DNA from: Adineta vaga
Lineage: Eukaryota; Rotifera
NCBI GenBank assembly: GCA_021613535.1
Contig: CP075493.1
Location: 17,732,001 to 17,796,000, forward strand
DNA length: 64,000 bases
Reading direction: 5' to 3'
The notes below the pieces were generated by a model, which was not told the DNA's origin, ran no database searches, and worked only from the letters and a program-made list of their open reading frames with translations. Position numbers and translations under genes: made by a program. Of this stretch, positions 55,066 through 64,000 are shown piece after piece (within the stretch, counting starts at the first letter, position 1; each line of letters begins with the position of its first letter).

Positions 55066-56200
55066 TATTCATAAATTCATAAAGAATATGAAAATTCTTT
55101 TATTTATTTATTTATTATCTTATCTTATAAAATAGAAAAAAAAGATATGAATTTTATTTTATATTATAAATCGATTTAAATATCATTTTTATTATTATTA
55201 ATTAATATAATATGTTGACATTTTTTGTTTTGTTAAATTATTCTTAAAAATTGAAAAGAATTATTATTATAAACAAAAGAATTTTTCGAAATATATTCAT
55301 ATTTGAAATAATATATATTTATAATAGATTAATCTTTTTCTTTTTTTCTTTTTTAACTAAAAAACTTATATCATATTCTCATGATGACATAGATGAAATA
55401 TTAATATGTCATCCGAGAAATTATAGATTCATTTTTCTTTGTTAATCTTATTTATTATTATAAAAAGAAAACAACAAAACATTTCATATTTATTATTTTA
55501 GAAATGATTATAAAATATAAAATTTAACAATTTCAAATGACATTTCTTCATAATCTTTTTATAGTTTTAATAAAAGTAATAAAACATATGATTATGATTA
55601 ACTAATAATCTTATCATGAAGATATAAACTTATAGGTAGTGCAAAAGATTTTAAAAATTAAATTTATTTTATTATTTTCTCTATTTATTTTAAGAAAATG
55701 TTTATTTACATATATATTTCAATAGAAATTATAAAATATGTCGATTAATATCAGATAATTTGAATAACAGAGTGAAATATTTGAGTAAAAATTAAAATCT
55801 TTTTTATTTAACTTTAAAATCTTTTCAAGAACATTGTCGTCGTCAAAATGAATAAATATTTAAATTAATAATAAAATCAATTTCTTCTATTATTGAATTA
55901 TCAACATTCAATTTTGATCCTTCTATAATCGATATTAATCATGATTCAAGTATATCAATAGATTTTTTCGATGAATTTTAATGATTTATTATTGATATTT
56001 CTCGTCTGGATATGTTTTTTATTCTTTCTTAGAATGATATGAATATAAATAAAGAACTTTTAATCATTGAAAAACACATTTCATATTACAATAAGGTATC
56101 TATTTTGATAAATCTCTTGTTTTACTCAATAATAATAATACTTTCTCTATTCTTACTCTATCTTATGTTCTACATCACAAATACAAGTAAAGTTAGAAAT
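55066..56200. other. Very AT-rich intergenic region
   Basis: No ORF is supported. The sequence is mostly A/T homopolymers and ATTATT runs. The GH88 promoter should be within the first few hundred bases. Confidence 0.45.
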
Positions 56201-56239
56201 ATTTTTTAAATAAAATTTTCAAAGAAAATATAATTTCAA

Positions 56240-57580
56240 GGTTAATTCTATTTATGATGAACAATCAGATAATCATCGAATAATTATATATCCTAATAAT
56301 CAACAAATTATTCCTTCTATGAATTCTATATTATCATCAAACAGTATTTAAACTCTTATTTCTTTGAAATTACATATAGGTTTAGTATTAGATATGGGAT
56401 CGGCTCTTCTTATATTGGCCATTCCACATGGATACTATTCAAATCAAATTAATGATAATATATTCGATATAAGTATTTAATTATATTTCTATACAATGTA
56501 TTTCATATACTTCTAGAAATACAAACAGTTTCGGTCCTTGTTTTATATGTTCAGTTAACATGAAAAATATTGGTATATCAGGAATTGAATATGAATCATG
56601 TATTATAAATGATACTTTCTTATGTTTATGTGGTTCATTAGAAGAAATTTCATTAATTAATATTACAAATTATAATCAATCAATTTCTTATCCCAATTTA
56701 CCAAGACTTAGTTGTATATAATCATATACTTTTACAACATATTTTCAATTTTATGATAGAATCATCTCATTGTTTATTTATTTCACCACTTTTCTGAACT
56801 TTATTAGCTATTGAATTAGGTTTTTATTATATGTTTTCCTCAATGAAAATCTCAATGAATATTTCTGAAGAAACTTTTTCGACATTTCGATCCGATAGAA
56901 GAAGATGAATTATGGTTTGGAGGATTAATGATATTTTCTATGATTGTATTTATCATATTTCCTATACTTGATAAACAAAATATAATTCTTACAATTCATA
57001 TGATTGGTACTGCTTTTTCTTGTCAAAATATTACAATGCAACAAAATTTAGATCGTGGACGAAAAATCCCATCAAATAATTTTAATTGTACATATGAAAT
57101 AAATTCAAATATTCTTTCTGTTTCAACATTATTATCAGAACATTTAATTACACTACAATTTGATTTAATTGGACCTTATTTTATTGGTGGAATTCGTTTA
57201 TGTTTCTCGGTATTATCTGTTATTAAAGATAATAAAAAAATATATATTGAAACAACTTGAATTTTGTCAATTCTTTCATGAAAATAATCAAACATTGACA
57301 ATGAATCCAACTTTTAATATTAAAATGACAAAAATTATCAATGAAACTATTGGTTATACATTTAATGATAACACGATTTTTAGTGGATGATGGATTCCAT
57401 CATTAACGATCGATACACTTCTCTTTAATAAAAATGATGAATATTTTCAATATTTATTTGATCATTTTACATTGATAATAGATATAACTGAATCAGAATT
57501 TTTTATTAAAAATACACAAGAATTAAATAGTTCGTCATACAGAAATTATATTATATACAATTTGATTTTCTAGTAATTAT
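56240..57580 (+). pseudogene. Decayed gene for an unidentified membrane protein
   Basis: Open stretches in changing frames read like one protein. They are a segment with LDMGSALLILAIPHGYYSNQIND near 56385-56480; GIEYESCIINDTFLCLCGS near 56580-56640; the open frame 56928-57260 with a hydrophobic segment (GGLMIFSMIVFIIFPIL) and then CQNITMQQNLDRGR, NFNCTYEINSN and FDLIGPYFIGG; and a shifted continuation FCQFFHENNQTLTMNPTFN. Frameshifts lie near 57240, and several stops occur between 56340 and 56900. Cysteines and N-glycosylation-like sites suggest an extracellular domain. I do not recognise the family. Confidence 0.45.
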
Positions 57581-58687
57581 TATTTTATTTAGTTTTTAAA
57601 CAATATTTTCTTGTTTTTTGTTTTATTTGTATTTTTGTAGATGTTTTTATTGAGAATATAAATTATTTTTTAAATTTACTTGCGAATGTATGTAAATATA
57701 TAATGTTCTCATACTCAAGATCTGACCTATTATTTGATTTATTTGATGATGAAATTTACTTGTCACACTATAGCAACACGTTAAATATCGACATATATGA
57801 TTTGAATTTCGTTTCAATAGAAAATATATAACAAAATAATTTTGAAAATATACGATCTTGTTAAAACTTGGAGAATTTGAATATATTGTATAAAATAATG
57901 TAGTTTTATATAAATAGATGGGAAAAACGTTTATTTTCTTGTTATCAAATTTTTCACGATCTATTACATGACTGATATTATTCAAAGAAAAGCAAACGAT
58001 AGTGGTGAAACAATAATATATACAATGTTCTACATCATAATAATTGATTAGAATTAACCATATGGACGGTGTCGACAAAGATGACCAAAGAAAAGATTCT
58101 AGCTTAGAATGTTGCAAACTTGACAAATTTATTTGAGAAGAATCTATTTTCATCCAGTCAGATATAAGAATGATTCGATTATATTCGGACAGGTTAAAGG
58201 AGGGTGATCTCCAATGATCGGTCTTTTTAAGATCGTATTATGGGTCTATCAGCTCTTAATAGCGTGGGACTCTGACCAATGTGATGTTTTCATTTCTCTC
58301 AAGATAGTGTCATAGAATATTATTAATTAAATTAAATAAAAATTCAAATTACTATATTCACGTATATTTTAGAAATATTTATAGAAAAAATTATTTTATT
58401 TAAAGAAGAAACATCGTTTCTAATAGATAAATAAATAAATTCAAACTCAATTATGTTACGATAAAAATGATTATTATGGAGAAGAAAATAGTCATAAAAA
58501 GAGCATTGTTAAGAGAGAGAAATCAATTCAAATGAATATTACTTTGTGCAGCACCTTCCTTTAATTGTTTTACATGAATATCATTTTTTAAATGCCATTG
58601 AAAGATTAGATTCATATATATATATATAAAGTTCTTTTAATGTTCAATTTGTACAAAGAAAAGTAACAAATATTTCTAAACTTTTTT
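57581..58687. other. Intergenic AT-rich region
   Basis: A 168-codon minus-strand ORF (57647-58153) is present but has the composition of random AT-rich sequence and no motif, so it is not called. An ATATATAT run lies near 58617-58628. Confidence 0.4.
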
Positions 58688-59990
58688 CATTTATTTCATT
58701 TGAAGTAATAAATAATAACCTCGAACAATGCTATCAGACAGATTAATATCACTGTTTGTTGATTCTTCAATTATATCTTTAATCTTTGTATTGATTTCTA
58801 ATTCACAAATACAATGATTTCTATTTAATATATTTACGATTTGATCTATTAAATCAGCAAAATTTAATTCAGGTGCACTATGAATTGTTATTGCATTGTT
58901 TTCAAGTGAAAATTCTCTTAATAATCGATGAGTTTTGATAAATTCGAGTAAATATGGAAGACTTTTTGCACTTATTAAACTATTTGTGACTTTGAATTGA
59001 AATAATAAATTAGATAATGATGAAAGAAGAGATTGAAATCCAATATCACCAATGTCACTTTTATTTAGTATAAGTCGTTCTAAATTTAGATTTGTTTTTA
59101 ATGTATCAGCTAATAAGATAACTTCATTATCATCGATATTTGATCAATCAGAAAGTTCTAAATGAAGAATATTATTATTGTTATTGAGAAACTTGAATAA
59201 TTCACTACGAAAATTTTATTCCAGATTGTTTACCTAATAAAGTTTTAATATCATTTCTCCTGAAAACTGTCTCGACCAAGAATTTTCACTGCTGATGATG
59301 ATTTTAATTACTTGAAATTTTTATACATTTCATAGTTGACACTTAATACTTTGAGAGTATTATTATTTGAATTAAGATAAGATTGTAAGAGAGAAATTTC
59401 ATTTGAATAAATCATGCTTTCAGTTAAATCAAGATAAAGGAGTGTTTTTGATAAAGATGGTAAAAGTACTTCTAAACATTGATAATCAATAATATTGATT
59501 TTTAGTCGTTGAAGAACAGTTGTCTGTAGATGCACGTGCTGTTACGCTGTCTAAATCAGATGTATATACTGATTAGTATCGTGATGAATAGGCAATAGAT
59601 AGAATTCGAAAGAAATCAATGTTGTATGATTAGCAATTGATTTCCCTAATTGAACAAAATTAACTCCGATTGAATCTGTATCTCATATACTTCACTGTAA
59701 TTCTAATTCTCGTAAAGGATATTTGTCATTTTGTATCTCTTTTAATATAATATCCGAATTATCATTTGTCAATGTTCTATAATTTAGTTTCAATTGAATT
59801 CCATCTTCTACATACTCCTTTAAAATTATTTTCGCTTGTAATAACTAAATCGAAAATTAAATTTATGAATTTTGTTTCGTTTATTTTCGTTTCAATTATT
59901 TGATTTTGTTGAAGTGATTTTTCATTAATATTATCTTGATCTTCATTTGACACAGAGTTTTTCTTGGTCTTGGTAGTAGAAAAACACAAA
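58688..59990 (-). pseudogene. Decayed leucine-rich-repeat protein (ribonuclease-inhibitor type)
   Basis: The N-terminal ORF (59777-59989) has a charged region and KFINLIFDLVITSENNF. The next open part (59308-59535) reads LKINIIDYQCLEVLLPSLS and LLYLDLTESMIYSNEISLLQSYL, typical LRR periodicity. A third stretch (about 59215-58690) reads NLNLERLILNKSDIGDIGFQSLLSSL with similar repeats and ends DSIVRGYYLLLQMK. Frameshifts and stops separate the parts (for example near 59760, 59290 and 59142). It belongs to an LRR family of uncertain function. Confidence 0.55.
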
Positions 59991-60990
59991 GTGCAACGAT
60001 GAAAAAAGGAACAAAATTAAGTGTGTTTCGAAAGAGAATATTTTTTACCTTTATTAAAAACTATATTTAAGGTTATTGAAGCATAATATTCATACTAATT
60101 GAATGGTAAATGAATGGTAAATAAACCATGTATGCGCTTCATATATAGAAAAAATTGTAAGGTAGTGATGCTCAACTACTTGATTGACAGCGGTAGAAGA
60201 ATACTATACCGATATGTGCGTGTACACAAAAGGGTGTGAGTGTGGGTGTGAATATAAGAGACCCACACCCACATCCTGTTCAAACGCTATTTCAAGTGAA
60301 CTATTTAGGTTCGATTATTTTCCACTATGATTATCTTTCTGTTTTTTCGTTAAGGTTGTTGTCTTGACCGAAGTATGTAAAATACTTTTAAATAGCTATG
60401 CTATAGTTGACGGAAACGTAAATTTGATTAACAGAAAAAGATCATTGATAATCATGTATGTTTAGTTCTGCTAATTTAATCATTGTTATTAGAAGAAAAC
60501 ACGGCGTAGAAAGTTAGCGAGGAAATTTGCTGTAAAAAAAGGATATATCTCGCATAGGTACTTTATTGACGTAAAATGAAATTGCTTTAACACACTGAGA
60601 ATATTGAAAAAATATACAATACAAAAAATTAGCAATATCTGAATTTCCTGAACAATAATAGAAAGATACATGTTGCTTATCGTGTCACAAAAAAACAGCT
60701 ACTTTTGCACTATTGAATCCATGTAGATTACTTTTTTTCAAGTAACAATTGCGTAAAGGAAACCCTGAATCAGATAGCATGCATCATCATATATAATAGA
60801 GGGTGGTAATGGTGGTGAAATATTAACGATTGATATCAATCCATTTATAATTTCTTATATTGTTTCCGATCTGAAAATTTCATTGAATGCCACGATAATA
60901 TTACAATTGGTGACGAAAACAATAACTCCAAATGAACGCATACATTTATCAATATACGTACTTGACTTTTCTTCTTAATCCCTAATTTAT
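59991..60990. other. Intergenic region with a TGTGGG-type hairpin
   Basis: At 60235-60279 the sequence GTGTGAGTGTGGGTGTGAAT is followed closely by GAGACCCACACCCACATCC, forming an inverted pair. No gene is supported in the rest. Confidence 0.5.
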
Positions 60991-60999
60991 TTTTGCCTT

Positions 61000-61900
61000 T
61001 CGATGTAAAATTTTGATTAAACGTGAACTATTTTTTGGTAAATGTTCAGTGCAGTACAGCGATCTATATGCTAGAGTTTTATAATTTTATCTAGGCATAT
61101 TCGTCGTCGTAGTTTTTGGTTACCATCAATTACCAGAGCACGAGAACAATATAGTTCACAGGATTGATATTCAACATGATTCAACCAAAATTTAACAAAA
61201 AGTGTATATAATGATTGAAAAATTGAATATAAAAACAGATCATTATGTTCACGATCCATATGGTAGATGGCCAAATAAAATAATGAAAATCACGACTTAG
61301 AAGTTTCGTAATGTGATTCAGAGTTACGAGATATTGTTTCACTTGATTATTTTCTCACTACAGAAGGCATAGATTCTATTGTTTAGTTAGAAAAAGAAAA
61401 GCAAGCTGACTAGAATTCTTTTCATGAAACCTGATAACTACTTTGTGCAACTATCATTTCTTGGATTAGGAAATAAAATTCGTACCAGTATGATTTGTTC
61501 ATAACCCATGAAGAATACTATCCATGCTTGAAAGAAATTCTGACGTTTGGCAAAACGTTGATCGTTGCGTTCATAATCGTGTAATAAATTATAGACTTAG
61601 GTAAAGTTTTGAAAATTGGCATGAGAAGCAGTAAGAAGAGTTTTAAGTTGTAGAAATAATCTTTGTCAACCACTCGCCTTAAGAATGATGTCTTGACTTA
61701 CTTATGATAATTTAAGCTTTCGACTAGCATTTGAATAATAAGCGAAATATTGGTCTTATGGTTTTTGCTACCAGTCTGTAACAAACTGAACCGAACGATG
61801 AACTTTTTCTTTTTCCGCAACCAAATGTCGATTAATAAATATTCCACTAGCATCTCGAGCTTCACGAAAAGCAGTAGATTTAATTGATGCACCGAATGGA
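61000..61900 (-). pseudogene. Relic related to the KDZ-like transposase
   Basis: The minus strand at 61071-61274 contains CSRALVIDGNQKLRRRIC. This parallels CSKIFVVDGHQKANRLVC in the KDZ-like protein at 7979-10064 (same Cys spacing, same DGxQK core). Upstream, around 61400-61590, a frame reads LLHDYERNDQRFAKRQNFFQAWIVFFMGYEQ. Near 61780-61900 another reads FREARDASGIFINRHLVAEKEKVHRSVQFVTDW. Stops and shifts throughout mean it is long dead. Confidence 0.45.
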
Positions 61901-64000
61901 TAGATTTTTTTTATCGAAGATATGAATCAGAAAATGACCTTATTTATAGTTTCATAAACTTCTCGAACTTTCAAAGACAAGAAAAATGAAAACTTTTTTT
62001 TCCACTGTCATCGCAAGTAACAGACAAAAGAACGCAAAAAGGAAAACTTCGCCTTCTGAATCACAGTAACCCAGGTCGACAAAACCGATATTGGATTCCG
62101 TCAGTAGAATTTCCGTCGGAAGCAGCAAATTTTATTAGCGTTCTTTTTAGCTATATTTTATTACGGTCTTATGGTCACCAGAACAGTGCTCCTTTCGATT
62201 TTTCCAAAAACTATCTACTGTTTTCTTCGTTTCAAAACCCTCTAAAAATGCTCTCTAAAAATGAATTATAATAATTGTATGTAGAGTTCTTCGATCTTCG
62301 ACAGTTTCTATAATCCTTATTGTTTAGAACCAATAAACCGCATTTTTTACGGGCTTTCATTTGATATAAAATTCATTATTAACTTTATTTGGAAATATGA
62401 CAGAACATCCCTATCAAAATATTTTTTCCAATCTAGTAATACGATAAACAATTACTTATTATTATATATCTATTTGTTCAAGAAATAAATTAGCAAAAAG
62501 ATCAGATATTGTTGTATTGATTAAATCTCGATTCATCGTTGATTATAAAAAGATTCTGTTAAATTAATATTATTTATATATTAGTGAAATATATTAACAA
62601 ATGATTGATTAGAAAAACGAGGAGAATCAGTTGGTGGAAAGTCTTATGTATGCTTTTCAGGCGAAAGTATGATATATTCATAATTTGATATAATAGCATT
62701 TCCATGATTTATACTTCTATACGAGCAGTTGATTTATTCTATATTCAATCATAGAATTGAGTGGTTTATTAAAAGTTAATCGAATAGACAGTTGACATGA
62801 TTTTTGAATAAATTGTAATGGAGAAAAGATAAAACGATAATAATCTTTTTGTATGTCAATAAACAAATATGAAATAAGATCCATTTTTCATTCATCTAAA
62901 ATCAATTGATTTGAACAGATCTATAAAATAAATATTAATTTTCTTGGAAAAATTTCATAATAAAAAACTTTCTTTATTTCAATTAATTGTTTATAGAAAT
63001 TCAAAGGTAATCTATGAAATGTTTTCGTGAAACTTTGATATTGAAAGATAGTAAGATCAATGATCAATAGAATTAAGTAGACCATTGACTAAAATGTTGA
63101 GTCATTATTCGATCAAATATTATTTGTAAATTCTCTTAGAGAAAATTATCTTTTAATTAAATTAATTCATTAGAAATCTGAAATAATTTTATTATGATTG
63201 ATGTTGATTATACTCTTCGATCAATCTTTATAAAAAAATAAAAAAACCTTTAAAAAATAATATACGATATGGATTTCTCGATGAAATGCCTCAAGTGACA
63301 AGAAGTAAATTTATGATTTAATAATAAAAATAAAATAAACTTCGAATCTAAACTTTATCTCATTTGAAATCTTCGTATTATAAGAATAAGTCATTTTTTA
63401 TTTATCAAATAAATTGAATCTATTTTTTGAAATTCATCTGATTCAATTTCATATATAGAGATAAAATATTTATCTGTTGAAACGAGTATCATATGTGATA
63501 TTAGTTTATATAGTTATTGAAGAAATTATTGTTTAATAACATGTTCATATTAAAATAAATAAGTAATAGAAGAAAAAGAGAAATATCTTATCTGTCAAAT
63601 AAATAATTTCTTCATAGAAAACTATAAGCGTTTTGTTTCATTTGAAGAAATGGAAAGAAAATCAGATATGACAAATATATAATTGATGGAATTTTAAATC
63701 ATTTACAGATATTATAAATTAAATGTAAAATTAGATCTCAGTTTTTATTAAGTAAAAAGAAGTTCAATGATTTTTTTTAAAAAAGAACGATCTATAATAC
63801 TAATTAGATAAATATCATCAGCAACAAATTCATTTTGAATAAAACAATAAAATTAATGATATGAATAATCAGTTTATAATCTAATTTTGATTCTTTAACA
63901 AAAAATAAAATGTAATTATATATGAAAATTAAGAATTGATTCAATTCATTGAATTAAATTTAAAAATAACTATTGTTTCTATTTGTAATAAATATTCTTT
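61901..64000. other. AT-rich region, nothing supportable
   Basis: About 2.1 kb of very AT-rich DNA with stops in all frames. Nothing resembling a gene, RNA or repeat array was recognised. Confidence 0.45.

Noticed and set aside
57647-58153. 168-codon minus-strand ORF
   Set aside because: Composition is that of AT-rich random sequence (Ile, Tyr, Phe, Asn), with no recognisable domain, signal or neighbouring exon.

Overview
This window looks like genomic DNA of a small metazoan, most probably a bdelloid rotifer (Adineta/Rotaria type). That is an inference. It rests on the AT-rich sequence, the many introns of about 50-65 bp, the gene families present (ADP-ribosyltransferase fused to kinesin-light-chain-type TPRs, GPCRs with EGF and LDLa ectodomains, single-exon secreted enzymes of bacterial type) and the dense, nested DNA transposons. 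I found no rRNA, tRNA or CRISPR.

Region 1 (1-23186) is a nest of transposons. The outermost layer is a Helitron whose Rep (HUH) part lies at 1-2779 and whose PIF1-like helicase lies at 20250-23186. Its Rep domain is split by a 990-bp palindrome-rich element (209-1198). The intron between the two halves holds a 16.9-kb element (3063-19998) with terminal inverted repeats and flanking TA. One terminal repeat of that element has in turn been hit by a 4.25-kb pogo-like element (3109-7359) with an intact four-exon transposase and 615-bp terminal repeats that appear identical. The rest of the 16.9-kb unit carries a KDZ-like transposase (7979-10064), a multi-exon P-loop ATPase (10416-14106), two tandem satellites (41-bp and 105-bp units), a Mutator-like transposase (16851-18890) and one unknown divergent ORF.

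Region 2 (23187-35660) has a secreted sulfatase and a small knottin-like secreted peptide, both between inverted copies of a repeat. Then come a badly broken ADP-ribosyltransferase-TPR gene and a membrane-anchored PARP-like gene with one internal stop.

Region 3 (36299-46653) has an LDLa/EGF/7TM receptor gene with internal stops and a missing 5' end, a broken leucine-rich F-box-type gene, and a secreted propeller plus alpha-barrel protein with a single internal TGA.

Region 4 (47389-55065) is a run of intact secreted enzymes on the minus strand: a serine beta-lactamase-like protein, a non-specific nuclease and a GH88 unsaturated glucuronyl hydrolase. At least the first and third resemble bacterial families and may have come by horizontal transfer.

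Region 5 (55066-64000) is very AT-rich and gene-poor. It holds a decayed membrane-protein gene, a decayed LRR gene and a relic related to the KDZ-like element. The last 2 kb contain nothing I can support.

The most interesting candidate system is the large composite element, in which a KDZ-like transposase sits beside a predicted P-loop ATPase, all inside terminal repeats whose core motif is shared with the young pogo element.
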